From assembly GCA_014529385.2 (NCBI GenBank), contig CM043959.1, positions 63,003,753-63,067,752 on the forward strand: a stretch of DNA of 64,000 bases, given 5' to 3'. Under the pieces are notes generated by a model that was not told the origin of the DNA, searched no databases, and was given only the letters and a program-made list of their open reading frames with translations. The position numbers and the translations under genes were made by a program. This DNA is from Adiantum capillus-veneris. Taxonomy: Eukaryota; Streptophyta; Polypodiopsida; Polypodiales; Pteridaceae. This document shows positions 9,852 through 21,639 of the stretch, piece after piece (position 1 is the first letter of the stretch; each line of letters starts with the position of its first letter).

Positions 9852-10320
9852 CTACGCATTGTTCTATGAAGCAGATGTGCCATTAGCATTGTATGGGAAT
9901 ACAGATGCAGATTGGGCAGGTAGCACTATTGATACGAGATCTACAAGTGGCTTCATGTTCTCTTTTGGGAGTGCTGCTCTTACTTGGAGCAGTAAAAAGC
10001 AGCCTACGGTTGCTTTATCGAGCACAGAGGCCGAGTACAGAGGTGCAGCAGTTGCGGCGCGCGAGGTAGCTTCGCTACGCACATTACTTGAGGACTTGGG
10101 AGTGCAGGTGGACCACCACATTTTCATCCATTGTGACAACCTCACCAGCATGCAATTGGCTAGGAACCCAGTGTTCCATGCCAGGACCAAGCACATAGAG
10201 GTCCATTACCACTACGTTTGAGAGCGAGTGTTGGCGGGCGACATCAACGTGGTCTACATCAGCAAAGAGGAGCAGATAGCGGATATCTTTACTAAGGACC
10301 TCGGAGCTGAGAAGCTTTGA
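9778..10320 (+). pseudogene. Element B RNase H and C-terminus
   Basis: After the frameshift the frame continues as the copia RNase H: DADWAG (first acidic residue), STSGFMF, SSKKQPTVALSSTEAEYRG (catalytic glutamate), HCDNLTSMQLARNPVFHARTKHIEVHYH. The tail (VYISKEEQIADIFTK) runs to about 10310 with one in-frame TGA at 10219-10221. In the linker an arginine codon of the VRRTLRY block is TGA here, whereas the duplicated copy near 11440 still has CGA. Confidence 0.88.
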
Positions 10321-10360
10321 TATTTCTGGACTATGCGTGGGCTCTGCGACATGCAGAGCT

Positions 10361-10370
10361 CGAGGGGGAG
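10361..10370 (+). promoter_or_regulatory. Polypurine tract of element B
   Basis: The purine run GAGGGGGAG lies directly before the TGTTGAG start of the LTR, the usual primer for plus-strand synthesis. The duplicate lies at about 11984-11993. Confidence 0.8.
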
Positions 10371-10691
10371 TGTTGAGATGTCGAGCTCTACATCTTGAGC
10401 TGGCATCCACTACGGGTCTTGGCCGCTTACGGCATTTACTCACTAGCGCGCTAGGTGACCGACACGGAGGATCTCTGACAGTGATTCTACAGCTGGACTA
10501 CACTTATAGTGCCAGCCTAGTACGCTTCTAGGGAGTTCACACTTAGTGACCGCATGTACATATGTGCTATTTTTCAGTTTTAGCACTTAGTCATTTTGTA
10601 CTCTCTTTTCTGTGAGAAGAAGAAGAAGCTTTCCATCTCTGTGTGGTGTGTGCTTGTCTTGTGTAGCTCTCTTGCATCCTCTTTCTTTACA
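10371..10691 (+). repeat. 3' LTR of element B (about 321 bp)
   Basis: It begins TGTTGAGATG after the polypurine tract and ends TTTACA at 10691, where element C RNase H coding sequence (minus strand) resumes. TGT at the start matches ACA at the end. A second copy produced by segmental duplication lies at 11994-12314. No 5' LTR was found near 7 kb. Confidence 0.75.
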
Positions 10692-11394
10692 TAGGGTAGC
10701 TCTTGTACTGTCTTCCACTAGAAAAGAGAACTCAAACTCTTGCAGCTCAATTACCCATTTCTTGACCACATTTTACATGTTAGTGCCATTAATTAACTGT
10801 GGAAAAAAGGCATAACTTGTCAAGAAAACAAAAGGTCATGGTAGCAAGTATGACAAAATCGTCGACAAGCAAATATTACACTGGACATCACTAGCTCTAC
10901 TTCCGAGAATTTTCTCTCTGCTACCAACTTCACTCGGCTTGCACAATACACTGGCCTCATATAATGGCTGCCCTTCCCCTTTTACAATAGCATGGCTCCA
11001 ATGGCATCATCCCCTACTAATGGATTTACATAAAACACTTTATCCCAATCAGGAGCCTGCATGGCTGACAACCCCCCTAACACCTCTTTGACCTCTTGAA
11101 ACACTTCTTCACACTTGTCGTCCCATTGCAATGGATCATGCTTTGCCACTTGTTCTAATGGATAAAGGAGTTGTGAAGACAATGGAATAAACCGTGCCAT
11201 GTACTTTACTTTGTGTATAAAGGTTGCCAATTGCTTCGTACTCATAGGTGATGGAAGAAGAATAATAGACTTAACCTTGTCTGGATCAGCCTCAATGCCA
11301 TTTTCTGACACCATATGGCCCAATAACTTCACCCTTGGCTATGCTAGATGACATTTTGATGGATTTAGTTGTCCTCCACATTCATAATATCGAG
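10692..11394 (-). pseudogene. Duplicated fragment of element C reverse transcriptase/RNase H
   Basis: Copy of 12315-13017 made by the tandem duplication. It carries the RNase H end (KKWVIELQEFEF, VEDSTRATL) and an ORF at 10982-11332 with LLGHMVSENGIEADPDK and YMARFIPL. It ends abruptly at 11394, where copia sequence restarts. Confidence 0.88.
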
Positions 11395-13017
11395 AGTCAG
11401 TTCATGCAGCTTCCGAGGAAGCCACATTTGGATGGAGTACGACGCACACTTCGGTATGTGTAAGGGACTCTTGAATACGCATTGTTCTATGCAGCAGATG
11501 TGCCATTAGCATTGTATGAGTATACAGATGCAGATTAGGCAGGTAGCATTGTTGATACGAGATCTATGAGTGGCTTCATGTTCTCTTTTGGGAGTGCTGC
11601 TCTTACTTGGAGCAGCAAAAAGCAGCCTACGGTTGCTTTATCGAGCACAGAGACTGAGTAGAGAGGTGCAATAGTTGCGGCGTGCGACGTAGCTTGGCTA
11701 CGCACATTACTTGAGGACTTCGAAGTGCAGGTGGACCACCAGATTGTCATCCATTGTGACAACCTCAGCAGCATGCACTTGGCTAGGAACCCAGTGTTCC
11801 ATGCCAGGACCAAGCACATAGAAGTCCATTACCACTACGTTTGATAGCGAGTGTTGGCGGGCGACATCAACTTGGTCTACGTCAGCAAAGAGGAGCAGAT
11901 AGCGGATATCTTTACCAAGGCCCTCGGATATGAGAAGCTTCGATGTTTCCGAACTATGCTTGGGCTCTGTGACATGCAGAGCTCGAGGGGGAGTGTTGAG
12001 ATGTCGAGCTCTACATCTTGAGCTAGCATCCACTACGGGTCTTGGCCGCTTATGGCATTTACTCACTAGCGCGCTAGGTGACCGACACGGAGGATCTCTG
12101 ACAGTGATTCTACAGCTGGACTACACTTATAGTGCCAGCCTAGTACGCTTCTAACGAGTTCACACTTAGTGACCGCATGTACATATGTGCTATTTTTCAG
12201 TTTTAGCACTTAGTCATTTTGTACTCTCTTTTCTGTGAGAAGAAGAAGAAGCTTTCCATCTCTGTGTGGTGTGTGCTTGTCTTGTGTAGCTCTCTTGCAT
12301 CCTCTTTATCTACATAGGGTAGCTCTTGTACTGTCTTCCACTAGAAAAGAGAACTCAAACTCTTGCAGCTCAATTACCCATTTCTTGACCATATTTTACA
12401 TGTAAGTGCCATTAATTAACTGTGGAAAAAACGCATAACTCGTCAAGAAAGCAAAAGGTCGTGGTAGCAAGTATGACGAAATCGTCAACAAGCAAACATT
12501 ACCCTGGACATCACTAGCTGTACTTCCGAGAATTTTCTCTCTGCTACCAACTTCACTCGGCTTGCACAATACAGTGGCCTCATATAATGGCTGCCCTTCC
12601 CCTTTTACAATAGCATGGCTCCAATGGCATCATCCCCTACTAATGGATTTACATAAAACACTTTATCCCAATCAGGAGCCTGCATAGCTGACAACCCCCC
12701 TAACACCTCTTTGACCTCTTGAAACACTTCTTCACACTTGTCGTCCCATTGGAATGGATCATGCATTGCCACTTGCTGTAATGGATAAAGAAGTTGTGAA
12801 GACAATGGAATAAACCGTGCCATGTACTTTACTTTGTGTATAAAGGTTGCCAATTGCTTCGTACTCATAGGTGATGGAAGAAGAATAATAGACTTAACCT
12901 TGTCTGGATCAGCCTCAATGCCATTTTCTGACACCATATGGCCCAATAACTTCACCCTTGGCTATGCTAGATGACATTTCGATGGATTTAGTTGTCCTCC
13001 ACATTCATAATATCGAG
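11395..13017. repeat. Tandem duplication, unit 2 (1,623 bp)
   Basis: Second unit, with a copy of the copia RNase H (broken by several stops, for instance in DADxAG, TGG to TAG), the polypurine tract, the LTR (11994-12314) and a gypsy C fragment that continues uninterrupted into the rest of C. Unit 2 is therefore the original right junction. By eye I see about one difference per 30 bp between units. Confidence 0.92.
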
Positions 13018-13576
13018 CAAATACCATTTGCAACTTCTCGTGGTGTTCAGCCCTACTACTGTAGACACAGAAGTCGTCCATAAAAGCTTTAACACAACTA
13101 CCAATGAATGGTTCCAACACCCAATTTTCTCTCTCTTGATAAAATGATGGTCCATTTGTCAACCCAAATGGAAATACCGTGTAACAATAACAACCCCATG
13201 GCGTAATAAAAGTTGTCTTTGTGCGGTCTTTAAGAGCAATCTTCAATTGAAAATAGCCTAAAAAACCATCCCACACACTGTAGTTCTCATAACCTGCCAC
13301 CACTAAATCCAAGATCTGATCAATGAATGGAAGAGGATATGGGTTCTTCTTAGTGGCTGCATTTAAGGGTTTAAAATATACACTAATTCTCCACTTCCCA
13401 TCCTTCTTTGGACTGACTACAACTGGACTCACCCATTCTGTAGTCTCCACAGGGACTATGAACCCTGCCTTCAACAACTTGTCCACCTCTTCTCGCAAGG
13501 CTTCCATTTGCTCTTGACCCATCCTTCTTAGCCTTTGCCGCACTGGCTTAGCACCTTCTTTCAGCTCTATATGCAT
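12315..13576 (-). pseudogene. Element C reverse transcriptase and partial RNase H
   Basis: ORFs 12962-13576 and 12605-12955 share a frame with one TAG at 12962-12964 between them. RT motifs run KPVRQRLRRMGQEQ, EWVSPVVVSPKKDGKWRIS, PLNAATKKNPYPLPF, FPFGLTNGPSFYQ and the active site AFMDDFCVYSS, so both catalytic aspartates are kept. The connection (GGQLNPSKCHLA, then LLGHM) and the start of RNase H follow. Pol is cut at the copia LTR in VEDSTRATL; the rest of RNase H, any second RNase H and integrase were not found on the far side of copia, so they have been lost. Confidence 0.9.
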
Positions 13577-13802
13577 CTCTTATCCCTTGAACCCTCTAAT
13601 CTCTTCATATGAAGTAATGAACAAATCAGGAAAACTAGCCAACATGTGCAAATATATCTCCTTCTCCATAACTGAGAGGTCTCCACTGATCATTTGTGTC
13701 ATCAATTCCTGCTTCTTTGACAACTCAACCTTGGTTTGTTCAGCCCTTCAATCAGCTCATAAGGCCCTTCACTTTCATCTTCAGCCTCATTTCCAAATGA
13801 GA

Positions 13803-14417
13803 CTAAGCCAAACTCCTGGGTTTCTTTGTGCCCATCAAAAGGAATGCAACATCAGCATCCTCATCACTACTGGTAGTACTATCACTATCCTCATCAGTCA
13901 CTGTGAAATAGTCTTCATCACTAGACTCATCTTCGTCTTCATAAAGCTCCTCCAATCGTTTCCTTGTGTCCATATTATATAGCTTCTTGGCACCTGTCTT
14001 TCCATAGAGGCTAATCGTACCGCGTCGCCAATCTTGAATAGCTCCCATTGCACGTAACCATGGTCTACCCAGTATAATAGGATATTCTCCCAACCCTGCT
14101 GGCATCACATGAAAATCAACCACTGTCTTTGCATCATACGCCTCCACTTCTAAGCTCTTTACAACACCCAAACATTTTACTTTTTGATGGTTGTCCAATC
14201 TGATCTGGAAGCCTGACACCCCAGTTACTGTAAGACCCATCTTCTCAACGCATGAGTGTGTTATAACACATATTTGGGCTCCACCATCCACATAACCTTG
14301 TCCCAGATTTTTTCTTTTGTGCCACACATCTACTATTGGGAAAATGGCTGGTAGCTCATCCATCGCCAACACCTTCAATGAACCTCTCTCTGGTTCTTTC
14401 TCCATTGGGTTGACCAT
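13803..14417 (-). pseudogene. Element C protease region
   Basis: A 204-codon frame holds the aspartic protease, with GYVDGGAQICVITHSCVEK (DGGA at 14277-14288), a flap-side region with VVDFHVMPAGLGEYP, and ILGRPWLRAMGAIQDWR at the C-terminal side. A strongly acidic, serine-rich spacer follows. Frameshifts separate it from gag (around 14420-14720) and from RT (13580-13800). The DGGA motif matches elements A and N. Confidence 0.85.
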
Positions 14418-14727
14418 CCTCTTCCATTGTCACTTTAGCTTAGGCACCATCTCTATAAGCTGCCCAAAAGTAGCATCTGCTTTCCTGCTTGTCAAACCCT
14501 TCTTCAAGTCATAGCTTAATTGCCCATCCCCTAGTGGAAAATCTGAAACATGAAACTTGCGAGACGAGCCCTTCTTTTCCTCTTGGCCTTGACATCCTCG
14601 CCTTCATGGATCTTTCCCTTCTTCTTACTAGGACCTGGGGCACTTTTTCCTTCCTTGTCCTCTGTGGTCCTCTTCCCAATAGGCATCACCAATGTATCCT
14701 CTAGCTTTGATGCCTTCTCCAATGTGA

Positions 14728-15752
14728 CTACAGGGTTAATCCATTGGTTCCTTCATCTCCCTTAATTTCAATGCCATAATCATTTGACCTAGTTAGCACC
14801 TGTCTTGGCAATGGATACATGTCTCCCACCGTCCTTGGTGGCTTATCACATTGCGGGCTGAGGTGTCCCAACTCTCCACAATTATAACATGTGGGTGTCC
14901 TCCTCCAGAACCTACCATTGCTTTGTCCAACACCATTCCTAGGTATTTCTTCACCTCCTGGCTGATTTGCAAACCTCCCTCGACCTCGATTATTTCCCTC
15001 TTGACCTAGCATGTTTAGGCTGAGATTCTTCATTAGATCTACCACCTGCCTCATTTCTTGCCTTAGCCCATCATCTTGCACTACTATAGTGACCACTGCT
15101 GGCATAACCTGAGGAGTAGCAAAAATCACTAGTTCATGATGAACCCCTGGCATGCGACCTAGAAAAGGATCCATAGGCTGAAATTCAGACCTCATGGGCA
15201 AAGACTCTACTCCTAACTGGCTCATTTTCCTCAACTTCCACTCTTTGTTCCTTGCCACCTCTAGTGCATCTTCATATGTCCTAAGCTTCTTTAGCTCCAC
15301 TCTCCAATGTATATTCTCCCAAAGACCAGCCAAGAACCTATCCTTCTTCATCATGTCAGGTGGGGGTACTTGTGGTGCTAAGGCCTTGCACATCCGCTCC
15401 CATTCCAATGAAAACTTACGTATGTACGCATCTACTGGCTCACCTTCCTTCTGCACCAAACCTTGTACTTCTTGCCACACTTTGTCAGGATCTTCTATCT
15501 TCACAAACTCCACTTCCAATCCATGCCTTAGATTGTCCCAACTCAATCTTATAGGTGGATCAACCCTACGCAACTCCTCTTCAAATGCTTTGGACCAAAC
15601 TCATGCATCACTCTTCAAACAAATATAGAGAAGACGTAACATCTGCGCCGGGTCATGAATTTGGTTGCTAATACAGGCAACCTCCATCTTTTCCAAAATG
15701 TCTTCCACATCTTCATCACTTCTTCCATGAAACTCCGGATAAGAGAAATCCA
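14728..15752 (-). pseudogene. Element C gag with intact CCHC zinc knuckle
   Basis: The frame can be followed from an ATG at 15752 (MDFSYPEFHGRSDEDVEDI), interrupted by a TGA at 15603-15605, then open as a 281-codon ORF from 15573. The capsid region has WDNLRHGLEVEF and FSLEWERMCKAL, then MKKDRFLAGLWENI. The nucleocapsid part carries CYNCGELGHLSPQC (C-x2-C-x4-H-x4-C), a complete zinc knuckle for RNA binding. Type b leader ORF lies about 100 nt upstream. Confidence 0.87.
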
Positions 15753-15852
15753 TGGCTATCTATGTTACGATGCTTTCAGAACCCCTTCGAACACACGTGC
15801 AAGAACCCAAAACTTTTGACTCAATTCCCAGAAACTTCAATGGAGATCAACT

Positions 15853-16071
15853 TTAGATAAGGACGAACACATGCACATCAAATGAGTTTTCATAGTTAAT
15901 TATCGGAATTACAACAGGCAAAGGACATTCCAGAATCTCTCTTAATCTTCTTGGCCCGAACATAAAGACTATGCGCTGCTGGAAAAAAATCTTCCTGGAC
16001 ACATGAACATTTATCTAGATTCTCTGAGTTAAATGAAAAGGAGTGAATTGAGGGCCGTTTTGATCATCCAT
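15853..16071 (-). pseudogene. Leader ORF type b of element C, one stop
   Basis: From an ATG at 16071 the frame runs 73 codons including the final TAA, the same length as the type b ORF of element A. It is interrupted by a single TAG at 16015-16017. Conserved blocks are PFHLTQ, SRKIFFQQRIVFMFG, R..EIL, P-x-V-x-IPIINY and SFDVHVFV. It sits between primer site and gag. No type a partner was found in the C leader. Its product is unknown; the shared length and residues across three elements are direct observation. Confidence 0.6.
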
Positions 16072-16766
16072 TAAAGTCAACCATGTAGCTCCCAAGAAAG
16101 AACACGTCTTATCCTTTGATTTTGCCAAAATTTCAGTAGCATAACAACATAAATAGCTCAAAAGACCAAAAAACCAGCCATCACAACTTGGAAAAATTAT
16201 GGCAGAGTTTCCCCAGAAGTAGAGCAGTAAGAACCCAAAATATAGAGTGTATATGTATGCATAAACTGCCAACAATAGAACCCTGAGCATCAACTAGGAA
16301 TCACTAGTACATAGCCTATGGAGAGGTCACAAAAAGGGTGCTCCAGCTACCTGTATCACCAAAAGGATCTCCACATTTGAGAATCCCCCAGCTCAATAAA
16401 ACCTCACGCTATCGACCCTCACACGAAGGCTTATGAAAATCTCGTATAGTCAAGTATGAGAAATGACTATCTTCTAGACCAAGTCTCAGAAATGGCTGGG
16501 ACTGCAAAAAAAAACCAAGTATGGCTCCACAAAGGCGTACAATGGCAGTTTCCACAAGTAACGTACAATATCAACAGACAATGCGCTCAAACAAGCGCCA
16601 AATGATGCATACCCACAACAACTGCAAGTGACACCACTGCTAGTATATCACTATACTCGAGCTACCTATACCTATGTGAATCAATTGTACCTGTCCCTGT
16701 AACCTATAACCTGTAATTCCGAATCTTGAAGCTTGAAGCTCGAAGCAGAAGGTACTCGAAGAAGAT

Positions 16767-16783
16767 CCTCCGTGGGGGCGCCA
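16767..16783 (-). promoter_or_regulatory. Primer-binding site of element C
   Basis: CCTCCGTGGGGGCGCCA on the + strand ends like a tRNA 3' end and matches the sites of elements A and N apart from one base near the end. It lies 6 bp from the presumed LTR start. Confidence 0.7.
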
Positions 16784-16789
16784 AAAGAA

Positions 16790-17849
16790 TGTGAGCAGGA
16801 TGGAAACACATAGAACGCCTCTATAATGACCTGACATACACTCTTGGAAGCATATACACACACACTATGGGGCACCAATCCGCTTACACAACACACCTGG
16901 CCGAGACATGGAACACACCTATGGAGTGAGAGGAGAGAGACTATCCGTTTGCCCACTCCACACAGAGAGATACACACACAGACACACTCAAAAAACTCAG
17001 CTCAAAATAGGATAATTTCTGAATTTTAGATACAATTGAGCTTGATCCAACACCAATGGGGCAAATAGCTCACACAGTATGGGTAAAATAGGTCAGATAC
17101 AATCACAAACTGGAGCAGAAGCTTCGGTCACATAGGAGAAACTTACACAGCCATAAAAGCAGAAAAACAGTAAGGAATTTGGTAAAATGGACAGCACCAT
17201 CGCGTCTGGAATGGCCCAAAACCCTAGTCTGCAATGTCAAAGTGCTCAAATCCGACCTCAGATGAGCAATTTACGGCCAAAATAGGCTCCAAAATGGGCA
17301 AAAACCATAGTTACGGTTGTTCCTCGTCTTCTCTCCACTCTTTTTCTGGTCTTCTCTCTATTTTTTCATTTCCCACGCTTAGATTTATTACTTGGGCACC
17401 CTAGGCCTTTTAGTTGACCTCAAACGGATCCCGAACAGGCCAAAAGATGGCCTCGCAGTGCATAGTTGTCACCCTGCTACATCCATCCGCACACCTGGCA
17501 CTCAGCTTTTTTCAATAATGCATCCCGCCACCACATGAAGTGGCTCCAAAACATGATCCTCATGATGACCTTTTTGCATAATTATCCCAAGAAAACATCC
17601 ACGTTGTGCCAGTACTTCTCCACGTGCAAGTATTGACCCCATTCGACCTCCTAATGCCACTAGATGCCATCTGACGCACCTGCTTACCTCATTTTTTCGG
17701 CTCGCGGATAGCTTCCTTGAGAAGTATTATGCGCTACCAACTACTCATTAGTATAGAAAAAACACACTGATACTGGTGATAGTGAAAATGAATGCACTAT
17801 GTACATGTTGTCCTACCTGTACACATGCATGTGAACCCCACGTAGCCAC
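16790..17849 (-). repeat. 5' LTR of element C (outer end unresolved)
   Basis: The inner end (TGTGAGCAGG) follows the primer site. A partial primer-site copy GGGGCACCA lies at 16869-16877. No second LTR copy is in the window, so the outer end is not defined; it cannot extend past 17849, where an A-family LTR begins. Confidence 0.5.
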
Positions 17850-18021
17850 TGAGGTGGTCCGGGGTGGGCAACAAGAAGAGTGGCCTCTAAGCACCCTTCT
17901 AGGCTCCCGTGCTGTTCAATTGGGTTGGGGTTGGAAAAAACAACAAACACACACACAAACCCGCAACCTAACCCTACACAAATTTCGGGCACCACCTAGT
18001 TTTGGATGCGAACTAGGATGC

Positions 18022-18087
<66 letters not shown>

Positions 18088-18205
18088 TGCTCGGGCTGCT
18101 TTGAAATGTTCAACAGTGATCAAGCAAACACAATTATATATGTAAGAAAAAGAGGGAAGAGGGAGGGGGTGATTGCTGCACTAATACCTCCTTACAAATC
18201 TGTCA
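17850..18205 (-). repeat. Lone LTR of the element A family (356 bp)
   Basis: Nearly identical to 4250-4571, with TG and CA at its ends. The GA run here is longer (18024-18084, 61 bp against 38 bp). No primer site lies to its left, so it is not a 5' LTR next to a leader. No target-site duplication is visible (GCCAC left, TTGTT right), so it may be a rearranged remnant rather than a clean solo LTR. Confidence 0.7.
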
Positions 18206-18229
18206 TTGTTGAATAATCGCCTTAATGAT

Positions 18230-20950
18230 TATCACATTCATTCCAATTGGCCCTTTTCTCCATAGAAACTGGTACTGATTCTGAAACTCTACTAGCTCTA
18301 TTACGACACTGGTTTGTCATACTGAGACATGACTGGTTCTGATACTAGGTTGACATGAGAGAAGATTTAAAATAGCCGGGTCTGAAAATCCTTGGTCATC
18401 AGTATATGGAATACCAGTATCATCACCTCTCAAGGTCTCCTTGTCATTGGAATAATATAACTTGATCTTGGCCCCATTATAAACACCTAGCGGCAATAAT
18501 CAAGATATGTCTTTCAGCCTCACTGTGCCATTTGAAAATACCCAATCAACTTCAAATGCACCAGCCCAAGCTATCTTCAAATTCGGTTTCTTAGGGCCCA
18601 GTTTGGAGTGATATAGCAAAACTAAGTCACACTTCTGAAACTCCCTAACCTTTATCCTTCTGTCATGCCAGTGATTTCCGTGTTGCTAAACAATCTCTTG
18701 TTCCAGCATGGCTGTTTGTGAAAGCTCATCCAACTGCAACAATTCCTTCAGTCTTTGTTTGAGATTATGATTAAAATCTAATCCATGTTCAACTACCATT
18801 TTGAGACTGGGAATTACAAATTCAATAGGCACTACAACTTCACTACCATACAAAATTCTCAAAGGTGTCATTCCAGTGGGTGACTTTATGAGCTATTCTA
18901 TAGGCCCATAGAGAAGTCTAGAGCTTGATATCCCATAGGTGTGGCTCCTTCTGAACAATCTTGGTCAAAGTATTCTTGATGGTTTTATTACTTATTACTA
19001 CTCTCTACTTGGCCATTGCACCTGGGATAATACGGAGTCAATTTTTTGTGCTTAAATGAGAGCATCTCCATCAGAATTTTAATTGTATCATTAATGAAAT
19101 GTGTCCCTTGATCATACACAATCTCAATGGGGCATCAATAGCGACAGATAATGTTTTCAAACCAAAAACAGTAGTGAACTGAGCAGTATTATTTGGAAGA
19201 GCCTTGGCCTCTACACATTCAGTGACATAATAGGTAGCCATAAAAATGTATTGGTTCTTCCTTGGAGATACCTTCTTGAATGGTCCCATGAAGTCCATGC
19301 CCCACTTCATGAATACTCCCAGTGGATGGCTGTACTAGAGTGAATGGAGTCATATCAGCTATTGTTGGTCTACCCATTCTCTGACATATATCACAAGTCT
19401 TGCAAAAACTTCGGACATCCGCTATCAGGGTTTGCCACCATAATCCGGCTTGCAAAATCTTCTTATAAGTGATATCAGTGGTAAGCTCATATAGAGGTTA
19501 TGCCTTTGTAGAACACATATGAACAAATCTTCTGTAAAAATTTATATACCCCAAGACTGAGCTCAATTCAGACGCTGTGCAGGGTGCCTTGGCCTGCTAG
19601 ACACACTGGATTTTATCATTGGCCATCTCTATGCCATTTCTGGACACTATATGCCCTAGTAATTGTCCCTTCTAGACTAGAAAGAGAGACTTGAATGGAT
19701 TCAAGCAGATCCTCTTCTCTTGACATCACTGGAAAACCATTTAAAAAAATAGTAGATGCTTCTCGTGGGTTGAGAATACAGTCAAGTCATTCATAAATAT
19801 AGCTAGAAATTTGTGCAAGAAAACATTGAATATCTCCATCATGCAACTTTGGAATGTTGTTGGAGCATTGGAGAGACCAAACGGCATGACTAAATACATG
19901 AATTCACCCCATTCAGTAAAATAAAAGTGGGTTTTATCCTATCTTCAGGAGAAATCTTTATTTGGTTGTAACCCCACTGTAGCCATCCATAAAACTATAC
20001 ATATCATGACTTGCAATCTCATCAAGAATCATATAAGTAAAGGGTAGTGAAAAGGGATCTTTGATAGTTTGAGCATTCAATCCTTGGTAGTCCACACAGA
20101 CTCTTAGTTTTTCATTCTTCTTTGGTACGACCACTATAGGGAATAGCCAATCACCATTGTTGGCGACTTCGTGGTGATGAATCCGTCTTTTAGAAGGTTG
20201 TTAGTTTTCTCTTTGACCTTCTTAGCATAGTACCTCTGTAGATGTACTGGTAGCTTCAGAGGTATTCTGTGTTGAAAAACTTTTGGATCGACACCTTTCA
20301 AATCAATACGTTCCCATGAAAATATATCTTTGTATTTCTGAAACATAAGCCTGACTTTTTACTTCATTTCTGGGTTCAAATGCTTATTTACCTTGATTAA
20401 TCGAGGAATTTCTTTAGAACCCAAATTCCATTCTTCAATCTCTTGATCATCTGGAAGCAACCAGTTCGGGTCACCTCCTTTCCTTTTGGTTGACTCCTCA
20501 ACATAATCCTAGGACGGATTTGTTAATTCTGGATTCTCATTTTGAACTCCACTGACCTCTTCAGGGTGCACAAGTGTATTGTAATCTGAATATCCCTCTT
20601 CAAAGTCAGATGATTCCTCTGGTCGTCCAGTCAACTAAACTAGTCTCTCTCCAGGATTCAGCTCAACGAACTGATCCGGAAACTATCTTCTTTGTTTCTT
20701 AGCTTGAGCCTTGTCGAATAATACTGCATTCAAGTTGATTTCAGCTAATGGAAAATTGTTCATGGCTCTACGTATCCGTTCAATCTTCTTAACCCCATAA
20801 TTTTGGCAAAGTTCTTCAGGTCGAAGTGCTTTCGTCCAATTATTTGTCTGAAGCTGCATGAACAATACTTTGCAAGAGAGAGAATTAGAGCAGCTGACAA
20901 CACTTGAGGACCAAATTTACTTGGAGTTGTTCCCTCCTCCAAAAGGCTTT
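18230..20950 (-). pseudogene. Element E pol (protease spacer, RT, integrase remnants)
   Basis: Fragments in changing frames follow gypsy order. An acidic spacer at 20400-20700 leads to the RT entry (DIFSWERIDLKGVDPKVFQHRI, KEKTNNLLKDGFI) at 20134-20346. RT motifs MPFGLSNAPTTFQ and the active site FMND (around 19785-19796) follow. The integrase zinc region (FCKTCDICQRMGRP, 19380-19410), core (KWGMDFMGPF, VTECVEAKALP, 19071-19310), the RILYGSEVVVPIE block at 18686-18871 and the C-terminal GPY-like part near 18500-18650 complete it. The asparagine in FMND replaces the first catalytic aspartate. There are many stops. Confidence 0.82.
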
Positions 20951-21610
20951 TGTATTATAGATTCTCCCGTTCGGCGACTTTCTTTTTATTTTTCGTAATT
21001 GTTTGTGAAATTTTAAATCTTCTAAATTTTTTGATCTTTTTATGATTTCTTGTAATTTTTTTGAGAAGGTTTTGATTTTTTATACTTTTTCTGGTAATTT
21101 TCTAATCTTTTTGTGATTCTTTTGAAGTTTTTATGAATTTTACAATTTTTTGGATTGTTTTCAATCAATTTTGGGTTTTTATGAATTTTTTCATGTTTTA
21201 GGATTTTATCTGTGTCACTTTTTGTTTTTTTTACAAATTTTTGTGATTTATTTGTGAATTTTGATTCGTTGAAAGTTTTTTGGTCCATCTTGGATTTTTT
21301 AAAATTTCCAATGACTTTTTATGAATTTTTTATATTTTTTTTATATTTTTTGATTTTTTAATGACTTTCTATGTGTTTTTTGCTTTTTTTAATAAATTAT
21401 GTGAATTTTTTCTATTTTGAGATGATTTTTAAAACCCTTTTATTTTTATTTTTTATTGAAATTTTGTCTCTTTTTTTGTTAAAATTTTTTGTTTATTGTT
21501 TTTTTTTTTCTTCTTTTTATGGTTTTTTAATGTTTTTTGTGATTTTTAAAAGCCCTTTTTTATTTTATTCTTCTTTGTGAATTTTTTTAAATTGGGTTTT
21601 TATTTATTTA
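20951..21610. other. T-rich low-complexity tract
   Basis: About 660 bp dominated by runs of T broken by short GATTT, GAATTTT and GTGATTT words. The lysine- and asparagine-rich minus ORF in it (21040-21288) looks like a by-product of composition. It lies just upstream of pol in element E and may be its degenerate leader. Confidence 0.6.
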
Positions 21611-21639
21611 AAGAGTTAACTGTATACTTACATGTATAG

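Larger units (their letters stand above)
7023..10691 (+). mobile_element. Element B: Ty1/copia retrotransposon, 5' truncated, 3' LTR present
   Basis: Domain order is protease, integrase, reverse transcriptase, RNase H, which defines copia. The 5' LTR, primer site and gag are missing; the element starts inside the gag-protease region, fused to an LTR scrap of another family. One reading frame from 7023 to about 9775 is interrupted only by three stops (7452-7454, 8694-8696, 9204-9206), then by a frameshift near 9775. The 3' end has a polypurine tract and an LTR. The LTR ends inside the RNase H region of gypsy element C, so B most likely inserted into C. Confidence 0.9.
9772..11394. repeat. Tandem duplication, unit 1 (1,623 bp)
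   Basis: It spans the copia RT-RNase H linker, RNase H and LTR, and then part of gypsy C (RNase H and RT, minus strand). The next 1,623 bp repeat it almost exactly. Anchors TTCATGCAGC (9778 and 11401) and ATATCGAG (end at 11394 and 13017) give the same offset. Confidence 0.92.

Noticed and set aside
9864-12066. Minus ORFs opposite the copia RNase H and LTR (110, 119, 94 and 119 codons)
   Set aside because: Antisense shadows present twice only because of the tandem duplication.
17845-18210. Target-site duplication around the lone A-family LTR
   Set aside because: GCCAC and TTGTT do not match, so a clean solo LTR is not shown.
21040-21288. 82-codon K/N-rich minus ORF
   Set aside because: Composition artefact of the T-rich tract, no conserved motif.
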